DNA from: Massilia yuzhufengensis
Lineage (GTDB): Bacteria > Pseudomonadota > Gammaproteobacteria > Burkholderiales > Burkholderiaceae_D
Direction: 5' to 3'
Length of the DNA stretch: 47,032 bases
NCBI RefSeq assembly: GCF_900112225.1
Contig: NZ_FOLD01000020.1
Span: 59,988 to 107,019, forward strand
The position numbers and the translations under genes are program-made. This document shows positions 34,659-41,806 of this stretch, piece after piece. How positions within the stretch are numbered: position 1 is the stretch's first letter; the number at the start of each line of letters is the position of its first letter. The notes below the pieces were generated by a model. The model was not told where the DNA came from. It searched no databases and saw only the letters and a program-made list of their open reading frames with translations.

Positions 34659-34756
34659 GCTCGTCCTTTCGAGTGATCAGTTCGCATAGGTATATTCTTA
34701 CCCACGTCGGCAGGGCGACGCAAACGGCTGGCAGTCAGGCGTGCGCGGGTCCTGCC

Positions 34757-36295
34757 TTATTTGCCGATCCCGCGTGCCGGCGCGCCTTGCGTACATCGCG
34801 GCGGACCATCGAGATAGCGCCAGCCCCCGGGATAGTTGCCCTCGGCCCGGTCCAGGGCCACCCGGCCCGCCGGACCGCACAGGCTTGCGTGGGCCAGCTC
34901 GCTGTCGGCCTTGAGCAGGATTTTCACAGGTGTCCCCGCCGCCAGATAGACCGCCACCCTCGCCACGCCCATTGCGCCATCCTGGTGCATGCTGCGTTCG
35001 AGGAAGATTTCCGGCTCAGGGTAATACCAGCCGGGCGCTGCATCGAGCATCAGCTTCGCAGCCGGGCTGAACTCGACGCTGGTGTAGCTGCGTGCGAGCC
35101 TGACGGCGCCGAGCTGCACCAGCAACAGCGCCGCCAGCACGGCGAGCGGCCAGCGCGGCGCCCGCTGCAGGTAAGTGAGTCCGAGATACAGCAAGGGCAT
35201 GCCACCCCAGGCAGCGTAGCGCATCATGCCGGCGGCCCCGGAATTCCAGTTCACCGTCGACAGCGAAGGAATCGCCATTGCGACAGCGAACAGGATGCCG
35301 GCGATCGTGTGCGGCAGCCAGCGCAGCCGGTCCTGCGCCAGCAGTTGGCTCAGCACCAGCGCCATGGCGACCGGAAAACCGACGATGGCGCCCTGGTTCA
35401 GGTCGAAAAAGTAGGATACCAGCCGCGCCGGCGTGATCAGGGCCGGGTCGGTGGCGAGCGTCGCGATCATGCTTGGCACGCCGAATACCTGGTAGTTGAA
35501 CCACACCGGCGCCGCCGCCAGCAGTCCCATAAGGAGCGAAGCCAGCACCGTATGGCCGGTGAGCACCTTGCGCAGCGCCGCGCGCGCCGGCAGCCGCTCG
35601 TGCGCGTAGACATAACAGACACGGATCAGCGGCCCGAAGGCTGCGAACAACGCCAGCGGCGGATTCTGCATCGCGGCGACGCCGGCCAGCAGCGCGGCCA
35701 GGTAGGGCCGGCCGTTCAGCGTGAACACGAGACCGCCGAGGAGGGCGCTTGCCGTGAAAAACTCCGGGCTGCACCAGTTCGAATAGAGCACGCCTCCAGA
35801 GAGCAGGAACATCGTGACGCCGAAGATGGCGCGGCCGGGCGAACCGGTGAACTGGAACAGCGCGACGGCGAGGATGGCGAGCGCGCCCAGGTTCACCAGC
35901 TGGAAGCCCTTGAGCGGCTTGCCGCCAACACGGTCGATGAGTTTGAATGGAATCGCGGCGAGCGCGGGATAGGCGAAGAAGTGAATCGCATAATAGCCGC
36001 CATCCTTGCCGCGCACGAAGCCGGGGAAGGGATGCAGGTCGCCTTTGCGCATGCCGGCGCGCAGCGCCTCGTGCACGAGTACGAAACCGGGCTCGGGCGA
36101 CAGCTTCGCCGCCGTGTCGAGGTCGGACACGCGGATCTCCGGCGTCCCATGGCTTGCCAGCGCAATGGTCATCAGGGCGTATTCCTGGAAATCGCCGCTC
36201 TTGGAGGGACGGGCCAGCAGCAGGGCGGCAAGGAACAGGAAACCGATGAACAGTGCAAGGCGGGAAACGGGTGCGGCCGGAAGGAAACGCTGCAT
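34757..36295 (-). CDS. polytopic membrane protein, GT-C glycosyltransferase-like
   Basis: A 512-residue protein with about ten to twelve membrane helices (RLALFIGFLFLAALLLARPS in the first, AILAVALFQFTGSPGRAIFG and others). The first periplasmic loop has acidic residues (SGDFQEYALMT, VSDLDTAAKLSP), the usual position of the GT-C catalytic acids. An exposed C-terminal soluble part follows the last helix (SYTSVEFSPAAKLMLDAAP). It resembles uncharacterised GT-C or DPM-dependent mannosyl-type membrane transferases, but no clear motif proves this. The start at 36295 (MQRF) is weakly supported; an ATG at 36364 is in frame. Confidence 0.7.
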   Translation of the reverse strand: MQRFLPAAPVSRLALFIGFLFLAALLLARPSKSGDFQEYALMTIALASHGTPEIRVSDLDTAAKLSPEPGFVLVHEALRAGMRKGDLHPFPGFVRGKDGGYYAIHFFAYPALAAIPFKLIDRVGGKPLKGFQLVNLGALAILAVALFQFTGSPGRAIFGVTMFLLSGGVLYSNWCSPEFFTASALLGGLVFTLNGRPYLAALLAGVAAMQNPPLALFAAFGPLIRVCYVYAHERLPARAALRKVLTGHTVLASLLMGLLAAAPVWFNYQVFGVPSMIATLATDPALITPARLVSYFFDLNQGAIVGFPVAMALVLSQLLAQDRLRWLPHTIAGILFAVAMAIPSLSTVNWNSGAAGMMRYAAWGGMPLLYLGLTYLQRAPRWPLAVLAALLLVQLGAVRLARSYTSVEFSPAAKLMLDAAPGWYYPEPEIFLERSMHQDGAMGVARVAVYLAAGTPVKILLKADSELAHASLCGPAGRVALDRAEGNYPGGWRYLDGPPRCTQGAPARGIGK

Positions 36296-36450
36296 GAGCC
36301 AGGCGAGGCGACGCGGCCGGCAGGCCCGAGCGATCGGCCTGCCCGGTCCCGGGCATCGCCTCACATCCTTGTGACGGTAGTGAGAACGGGCAAGATTCTA
36401 ACTTGCCTATAGGGCAGGTGGTAAGGCGAGAGAGGCTTTATGAGGATCGC

Positions 36451-36795
36451 CTAGCGCTGTACTGTCGCTGCCCTTGCTCGGGAGGCACGGACGCCGAGCC
36501 GCTCCAGCCTGGCGCACCAGCGCGCACAGCGCTCGGCCGGCATGTCGGCTGCGCCCCCCACGACGGTCGCCGCGACCGGCGCGATGCCGACGAAGCCCGG
36601 GATGTTGCGGCGCAGTGCCTTGAGGCTGTGCGCCCGGTAGTACCAGCGCAAGAGCGGCGCCGGCATCCCGCCGAGCCAGAGCGGGTAGACCAGCACGATA
36701 TGCGACGCCCGCATGATCGCTCCCTGCGCCGCCAGCAGGGTGGGCGGCAGGACGCCTTGCTGCCAGGCCCGCGGATCGGTCAGCAGGGGAAGCTT
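36451..36795 (-). pseudogene. deleted flavodoxin-fold NAD(P)H oxidoreductase
   Basis: An open frame without a usable start reads LPLLTDPRAWQQGVLPPTLL, AAQGAIMRASHIVLVYPLWL and GGMPAPLLRWYYRAHSLKAL. In intact relatives (flavodoxin-fold quinone reductases) VLVYPLWLGGMPA is followed by about 60 residues before a second 'GMPA...YRWYFRAHSLKSL' block. Here the two blocks are fused directly, and about 60 N-terminal residues with the FMN loop are gone. The likely cause is deletion between the two GMPA-coding repeats plus loss of the 5' end. An in-frame ATG exists at 36714 but yields only a non-functional fragment. Confidence 0.75.
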
Positions 36796-36812
36796 TTATC
36801 CCTCCGGCCTCG

Positions 36813-36829
36813 GTTAATGTGAGATTAAT
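36813..36829 (+). promoter_or_regulatory. PmrA/QseB-type operator upstream of the hemolysin-ligase-diiron operon
   Basis: GTTAAT (36813-36818) and ATTAAT (36824-36829) form a direct repeat of xTTAAT with a 5-nt spacer (GTGAG), the layout of the PmrA/BasR box (YTTAAK-N5-YTTAAK). The same bases also contain TTAAT/ATTAA as an inverted repeat. It lies 46 nt before the ATG of the first gene and 4.3 kb before the gene for a PmrA/QseB-type regulator in the same unit. Confidence 0.6.
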
Positions 36830-36874
36830 CTTGCGCCCTTAGCCTGCATTCATTGAAACAAGGAATGCAGATCC

Positions 36875-37534
36875 ATGACACAGATGCCGACCTGTGGTGC
36901 GCTTGCACCCGCCCCGGCCAGGACCCGCGGCCGCGCATCGCACACGGCGCGCAGCTTCGAGTTCGTCGGCCCCGGCGACGCCGCCCGCCCTGGCCTGGAA
37001 ACCTTTATCGCCGATGCCTTCCAGGCCAGCTATGGCGCCCGCGTCAGCCATTTTTGCGACATGCTGGTGGGCACCCGCAGCGCCGATGGCGGGTGGACCG
37101 CGGCACTCGGCTATTCGCTGGCCGCGGCCGGCCCGACCTTCCTGGAACAGTACCTCGACGGCCCGCTGGACGCCGAGATCGGCGCGCGCCTGGGACGGCC
37201 CGTGACGCGCGACCAGGTAGTCGAGGTGGGCAACCTGGCGGCCAGCTCGCCGGGCGAGGCGCGCGCCCTGATCGTGCACGCCACCGGCCTGCTGTATGAG
37301 CTCGGCCTGCACATCGTCGCCTTCACCGCCACTGCCAGCCTGCTCAATTCCTTCGGCCGGCTGCGCCTGCATCCGCAGCTGCTGGCTCCGGCCGACCCGC
37401 TGCGCCTGCCCGGTGGCGGGTGCGAATGGGGCAGCTACTACGACACTCACCCTCACGTCATGTTTGGCGATATACGCTATGGATACGAAAAACTTGCTCG
37501 ACTCGCTAGCCGGGAAGCCAGCCCTGCTGTCTGA
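36875..37534 (+). CDS. thermostable hemolysin family protein (T_hemolysin)
   Basis: A 219-residue protein of the thermostable hemolysin family (PF12261-type). Blocks are LETFIADAFQASYGARVSHF, AAAGPTFLEQYLDGPLDAEI, VVEVGNLAASSPGEARALIV, FTATASLLNSFGRLRLHPQL and the strongly conserved CEWGSYYDTHPHVMFGDIRY. No signal peptide is present, so export as a toxin is doubtful. The alternation of strands and helices is compatible with a GNAT-like acyltransferase fold, which I recall for this family but cannot verify here. It opens the operon: AAGGA lies about 10 nt upstream of the ATG, and its 3' end overlaps the ligase gene by 56 nt. Confidence 0.9.
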   Translation: MTQMPTCGALAPAPARTRGRASHTARSFEFVGPGDAARPGLETFIADAFQASYGARVSHFCDMLVGTRSADGGWTAALGYSLAAAGPTFLEQYLDGPLDAEIGARLGRPVTRDQVVEVGNLAASSPGEARALIVHATGLLYELGLHIVAFTATASLLNSFGRLRLHPQLLAPADPLRLPGGGCEWGSYYDTHPHVMFGDIRYGYEKLARLASREASPAV

Positions 37535-38960
37535 TGGCCGCACGACCCTGGACGGCGCCGCATTCGGTCAACTGGTCCGGCAGGCCTGCGACGCCCTGGC
37601 CGCGCGCCAGTACCCGCAGGCGCCAGTCGCGCTGTTGGCCGACAACAGCCCCGAGTGGCTGGCGATCGACCTTGCCACGCAGGTGCTCGGCCTGGCGCTG
37701 GTGCCGCTGCCGCTGTTCTTCACGCCTGAGCAGTGGCAGCACGTGATGGCCCAGACCGGCGCACGCTCGGTCTGGTGCGCCGACCCGCGCCATGCGGCTG
37801 CCCTCGGTTGGACCCGCCAGGTAGCCGCGGACACCTGCCTGGCCCTGTACGAAGCCGCCGAGTCGGCCAGCGCGGCGCCGCCGCTTGGCCTGGGCGGCGT
37901 CCAGAAAATCACCTTCACGTCGGGCACCACATCGGCGCCGAAAGGGGTTTGCCTGGGCATGGCGCAGCAATGGGAGCTGGCCGGCGCGCTGCGCGACGGG
38001 CTGGCGCCGCTGGGGCTGGAACGGCACCTGTGCCTGCTGCCGTTCGCGGTACTGCTGGAGAACATCGCCGGCCCCTACACGGCCTTGCTGGCCGGCGCCA
38101 CCGTCATGTGCCCGCCACTCGCCGAGACCGGCCTGAGCGGGGCCAGCGGCTTCGATCCGGTCACCTGCCTTTCGGCGCTCGCCCGCTACCGGCCGCACAG
38201 CATCATCCTGGTGCCGCAGATGCTGCAGGCGCTGGTGGCCGCCACGGCGCCGGGCGACCCGCGCATCGCCAGCCTGCGCTTCGTCGCGGTTGGCGGTGGC
38301 AAGGTGTCGCCCCGGCTGCTGGAGGCGGCAGCGGCGCGCGGCTTCCCGGTCTACGAAGGGTATGGCCTGTCCGAGTGCGCCTCGGTGGTGGCGCTCAACC
38401 TGCCGGGGGCGGCGCGGCCGGGCAGCGTCGGCCGCCCGCTGCCGCACCGGCGCGTGGTCATCGCCGCCGACGGCGAGATCCTGGTCCAGGGTGTGGCGGC
38501 CCACTACCTGGGCCAGCCGCCCGCGCCGGGTGCGGCGCTGGCCACCGGCGACCTCGGCCACCTCGACGCCGACGGCTTCCTGTACGTGGACGGCCGCAAG
38601 AAAGACGTCCTGATCACCGGCTACGGGCGCAACGTCTCGCCCGAATGGCCGGAGGCGGCGCTCACCGGCACCGGCGCCATCGCGCAGGCGGTGGTGTTCG
38701 GCGAGGCCCAGCCCTGGCTTGCGGCCCTGGTCGTGCCGGCCGCACCCGGTATCGGCGCCGCCGAACTGGCCGAGGCCGTGGCGCGTGCCAATGCCGGCCT
38801 GCCGGATTACGCCCGGGTCCGGCGCTGGGCGGCCGTGCCGCCGCTCATGGCGGCAGATGGCCTGGTGACCGCCAACGGGCGTCCGCGCCGTCCCCTGATC
38901 GCGGCCAGGTATGCCGCCCGCATCGCCCGACTATTCGACACCATGGAGACCACCCAGTGA
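37479..38960 (+). CDS. AMP-binding acyl ligase (adenylate-forming enzyme)
   Basis: A 493-residue ANL-family ligase that activates a carboxylate as acyl-AMP. The phosphate loop is TSGTTSAPKG (residues 147-156), the adenine motif is YGLSECASVVALN, the ribose-binding motif is ATGDLGHLDADGFLYVDGRK, and the hinge is KKDVLITGYGRNVSP. The usual A10 lysine near the C-terminus is not seen: the tail reads VTANGRPRRPLIAARY, with Arg-Pro-Arg where a Lys is expected. Substrate is unknown, probably a fatty or aryl acid. It starts at ATG 37479 inside the hemolysin-family gene and shares GTGA with the next gene. Confidence 0.9.
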   Translation: MDTKNLLDSLAGKPALLSDGRTTLDGAAFGQLVRQACDALAARQYPQAPVALLADNSPEWLAIDLATQVLGLALVPLPLFFTPEQWQHVMAQTGARSVWCADPRHAAALGWTRQVAADTCLALYEAAESASAAPPLGLGGVQKITFTSGTTSAPKGVCLGMAQQWELAGALRDGLAPLGLERHLCLLPFAVLLENIAGPYTALLAGATVMCPPLAETGLSGASGFDPVTCLSALARYRPHSIILVPQMLQALVAATAPGDPRIASLRFVAVGGGKVSPRLLEAAAARGFPVYEGYGLSECASVVALNLPGAARPGSVGRPLPHRRVVIAADGEILVQGVAAHYLGQPPAPGAALATGDLGHLDADGFLYVDGRKKDVLITGYGRNVSPEWPEAALTGTGAIAQAVVFGEAQPWLAALVVPAAPGIGAAELAEAVARANAGLPDYARVRRWAAVPPLMAADGLVTANGRPRRPLIAARYAARIARLFDTMETTQ

Positions 38961-39631
38961 CATTTTTCGACCAACTCAAGCGCGACACCGACGCGCAGCG
39001 CCAGGACATGTTCGCCATTCCCGTCATCCAGGACGCGCTGCGGGGGGAGGTCGTCACCGCCCAGTACATCGCCTTCCTGACGCAGGCTTACCATCACGTC
39101 CGCCATACGGTGCCGCTGCTGATGGCATGCGGCAGCCGCCTCGACAGCCGCCACGAATGGCTGCGCGCCGCCATTGCCGAGTATATCGAGGAGGAAGTCG
39201 GGCACCAGGAATGGGTCCTGTCCGACATCGCGGCCTGCGGCGGCGATGCCGAAGCGGTCCGCGCCAGCCGTCCGCATGCCAGCACCGAGCTGATGGTGGC
39301 CTACGCCTACCACCAGGTCGACCGCGGCAACCCGGTCGGCTTCTTCGGCATGGTGCACGTGCTCGAAGGCACCAGCACGGCGCTGGCCACCCACGCCGCC
39401 GAGACCATGCGCAGCGCATTGGCGCTGCCGCCGGAAGCGTTCAGCTACCTCAGCTCGCACGGCAGCCTGGACGTCGGCCACGTGGCCTTCTTCGAAGGAC
39501 TGATGAACCGGCTCGACGATGCGGCTGACCGGGACGCCGTGGTCCACATGGCGCGCATGATGTACGGCTTGTACGGCAATGTGTTCCGCAGCCTGCCGCG
39601 CGGCGCCGAGCTGTTCGAAGGGAAGGCCTGA
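38957..39631 (+). CDS. haem-oxygenase-like di-iron enzyme (iron-containing redox enzyme family)
   Basis: A 224-residue all-helical protein of the HDO/TenA-like superfamily. Candidate iron ligands are E80-x2-H83 in IEEEVGHQEWVLSD, E137 in VHVLEGTSTAL, and H168-x3-D172-x2-H175 in SSHGSLDVGHVAFFE; this is the family pattern for a di-iron site. QAYHHVRHTVPLL supplies a further His region. Members oxidise fatty acids, amino acids or amines with O2 (for example making terminal alkenes or nitro groups). The start is GTG at 38957, overlapping the ligase stop; the SDR gene follows after 1 nt. A role on the product of the ligase is inferred from order. Confidence 0.9.
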   Translation: MTFFDQLKRDTDAQRQDMFAIPVIQDALRGEVVTAQYIAFLTQAYHHVRHTVPLLMACGSRLDSRHEWLRAAIAEYIEEEVGHQEWVLSDIAACGGDAEAVRASRPHASTELMVAYAYHQVDRGNPVGFFGMVHVLEGTSTALATHAAETMRSALALPPEAFSYLSSHGSLDVGHVAFFEGLMNRLDDAADRDAVVHMARMMYGLYGNVFRSLPRGAELFEGKA

Positions 39632-39632
39632 G

Positions 39633-40433
39633 ATGGCCGCCCATCCCGCTCCCCGCCGCTACCGCGCGGTGCTCACCGGCGCTGGCGGCGGCATCGGCGC
39701 CGCGATCGCGCGCGCGCTCGCTCCCCATGCCGACCTGCTGGTGCTGGTCGGACGCCAGCGCGCGCCGCTCGAGGCGCTGGCCGCCCAGCTGGGCCAGTGT
39801 CCGGTGCTGATCGTCTGCGGCGACTTGTGCGAAGCGGCCACGCTGGACGCGGTGGCGGCGGCGGCGCGCACCGCCGGCGGCATCAACCTGCTGGTCAACA
39901 ACGCCGGCACCAGCGGCTTCCACGCCTTTGAATCGCAGAGCCCGGAAGCGATCCGGAAACTGGTGGACACCAACCTGCTGGCGCCGATGCTGCTTACCCG
40001 TACGCTGCTGCCGCTGCTCGGCCAGGCCAGGACGGCCCAGGTGGTCAATATCGGCTCGGTCTTCGGTTCGCTCGGCTTCCCCGGCTTTGCCGCCTACGGC
40101 GCGGCGAAGGCAGGGCTGGCCGGCTTCTCGCAGGCGCTGCGGCGCGAGTTGTCCGACAGCGCCATCGCGGTACGCCACTTTTCGCCGCGCGCCACCCGCA
40201 CGCCGATCAACAGCGCCGCGGTGGACGCCATGAACCGCGAACTGGGCACGGCCGAAGACAGTCCAGAGGCCGTCGCCGGGGCCTTCATCCGTTTCCTGGA
40301 CGGCAGCGCCGGCCAGCGCACCCTGGGCGCGAAGGAACGCTTTTTTGTCCTGCTCAACAAACTGCTGCCCGGCCTGCCCGACAACGCGATCCGCAAGCAG
40401 CTGCCGCAGATCCGCAAGCATCTGCCGCGCTGA
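39633..40433 (+). CDS. short-chain dehydrogenase/reductase
   Basis: A 266-residue classical SDR. The dinucleotide loop is TGAGGGIG (residues 15-22), NNAG is at 89-92, and the catalytic Ser is in NIGSVFGSLGFPGF (Ser142) with Y155-x3-K159 in AAYGAAKAGLAGF. The unusual RQRAPLE after strand 2 suggests NADP. The basic C-terminus (RKQLPQIRKHLPR) could hold a membrane or lipid contact, as in long-chain carbonyl reductases. It begins 1 nt after the di-iron gene stop, so translation is coupled. Confidence 0.92.
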   Translation: MAAHPAPRRYRAVLTGAGGGIGAAIARALAPHADLLVLVGRQRAPLEALAAQLGQCPVLIVCGDLCEAATLDAVAAAARTAGGINLLVNNAGTSGFHAFESQSPEAIRKLVDTNLLAPMLLTRTLLPLLGQARTAQVVNIGSVFGSLGFPGFAAYGAAKAGLAGFSQALRRELSDSAIAVRHFSPRATRTPINSAAVDAMNRELGTAEDSPEAVAGAFIRFLDGSAGQRTLGAKERFFVLLNKLLPGLPDNAIRKQLPQIRKHLPR

Positions 40434-40477
40434 CACCGGCGCCGGCAGGCCAGATTCATCAACCTATGGAGAGTGTC

Positions 40478-41128
40478 ATGAAACAATTTGCGCGTGCGCT
40501 GTGGACAGCCGCCTTCGCCGCCTTCCTGCCCTTTGGCGCCGCCCACGCGGGCAGCGCCGAGGATGTCGCCCGCCTGCAGCAGGAGTGGGCCCAGATCAAG
40601 TACCAGTCGCCCGCCGCCAGCCAGGAGCAGCAGTTCGAGCGCCTGCGCGCCCAGGCCGAGCAGATGGCCGCGCGCGAGCCCGGCAGCGCCGAGCTGCTGG
40701 TCTGGTACGCCATCGTCGAATCGTCCTATGCCGGCGCGAGGGGCGGGCTGGGCGCCCTGAAGTACGTGGAGCACGCCAGGAAGAGCCTGGAGCAGGCGCT
40801 GGCGATCGATCCCCGGGTGCTCGACGGTTCCGCGTACACCAGCCTCGGTTCGTTGTATTATCAGGTGCCGCGCTGGCCGATCGGGTTCGGCAACGACCAG
40901 AAGGCGCAGGAATTCCTGAAGAAGGGCCTGGCCGTGAATCCGGACGGAATCGACCCGAACTTCTTCTACGGGGACTACCTGTTCCGCAAGGGAGACTACG
41001 ACGGCGCCGAGCGCGCGCTGCGCAAGGCGCTGCAGGCGCCGGCGCGTCCCGGGCGCAAGATTGCCGACGACGGGCGGCGCGCCGAGGCGGCCGCCCTGCT
41101 GGAACAAATCGCGGCCAAGCGCCGTTAA
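40478..41128 (+). CDS. exported helical-repeat (TPR-like) protein
   Basis: A 216-residue protein with a signal peptide (MKQFARALWTAAFAAFLPFG, cleavage near AAHAGS). The mature part is helical with TPR-like units: ELLVWYAIVESSYAGARGGL, ARKSLEQALAIDPRVLDG, AQEFLKKGLAVNPDGIDPNF and YDGAERALRKALQAPARPGR. It resembles the small TatT-like periplasmic TPR proteins. A GAGAG lies before ATG 40478, with an in-frame ATG 4 codons earlier. It is 12 nt before the response regulator gene and could act as an envelope sensor or carrier, but this is inference. Confidence 0.8.
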   Translation: MKQFARALWTAAFAAFLPFGAAHAGSAEDVARLQQEWAQIKYQSPAASQEQQFERLRAQAEQMAAREPGSAELLVWYAIVESSYAGARGGLGALKYVEHARKSLEQALAIDPRVLDGSAYTSLGSLYYQVPRWPIGFGNDQKAQEFLKKGLAVNPDGIDPNFFYGDYLFRKGDYDGAERALRKALQAPARPGRKIADDGRRAEAAALLEQIAAKRR

Positions 41129-41140
41129 GTGGAGGGCAGC

Positions 41141-41806
41141 TTGCGGCTGTTGCTGATCGAAGACGATGAATTGCTGGCCAGCGGACTCAAGCTGGCCCTG
41201 CGCCGCGCCCACTACCAGGTCGAGCACGTGGGCGATGGCCATGCCGCCCTGGCTGCGTTGCGCGACAACCCGTTCGACCTGGCGGTGCTCGACCTGGGGC
41301 TGCCCGGCCTGGACGGCACCCAGGTACTGCAGGCCTTGCGCGACGAAGGCAATGGCGTGCCGGTGCTGATCCTGTCGGCGCGCGACGCGATCCGCGACCG
41401 TATCCTGGGCCTCGACCTGGGCGCCGACGACTACCTGGTCAAGCCCTTCGAACTGGACGAACTGCTGGCGCGCCTGCGGGTGCTGGCGCGGCGGCGCCAG
41501 GGCCGGCCGGTGAACCGGATCGCGCTCGGCGCGCTGGTGCTCGACCTCGACCGCCAGGACGCTACCTGGCGCGGCGAGGCGGTGGAGCTGCAGCGCTTCG
41601 AGTTCATGCTGCTGCGGCACATGGCCGAACAGCCGCAACGCGTCTTCAATCGCGCACAGCTGGAAGAAGCCCTGTACGGCTGGGGCGAGGGCGCCGAAAG
41701 CAATACCATCGACGTCCATGTGCACCACCTGCGGCGCAAGCTCGATCCCGGCGTGGTCAAGACCATCCGCGGGGTCGGCTACCGCCTCGGCGACCTGCAG
41801 CCATGA
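41141..41806 (+). CDS. OmpR-type response regulator (PmrA/QseB-like)
   Basis: A 221-residue regulator. The receiver domain begins LRLLLIEDDELLASGLKL; the phosphoacceptor is Asp51 in AVLDLGLPGLDG, with Thr/Ser83-type switch in LILSARD and Lys in DDYLVKPF. The winged-helix output domain ends HVHHLRRKLDPGVVKTIRGV and GYRLG, typical of the PmrA/QseB/TctD branch. The start is taken as TTG at 41141, with GGAGG 5 nt upstream, which gives the standard N-terminus; a GTG at 41129 is in frame. It overlaps the kinase gene by 4 nt and probably binds the operator at 36813. Confidence 0.93.
   Translation: MRLLLIEDDELLASGLKLALRRAHYQVEHVGDGHAALAALRDNPFDLAVLDLGLPGLDGTQVLQALRDEGNGVPVLILSARDAIRDRILGLDLGADDYLVKPFELDELLARLRVLARRRQGRPVNRIALGALVLDLDRQDATWRGEAVELQRFEFMLLRHMAEQPQRVFNRAQLEEALYGWGEGAESNTIDVHVHHLRRKLDPGVVKTIRGVGYRLGDLQP

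Noticed and set aside
36875..37534. Hemolysin-family protein as a secreted pore-forming toxin
   Set aside because: It has no signal peptide or secretion genes, and it is embedded in a metabolic operon.
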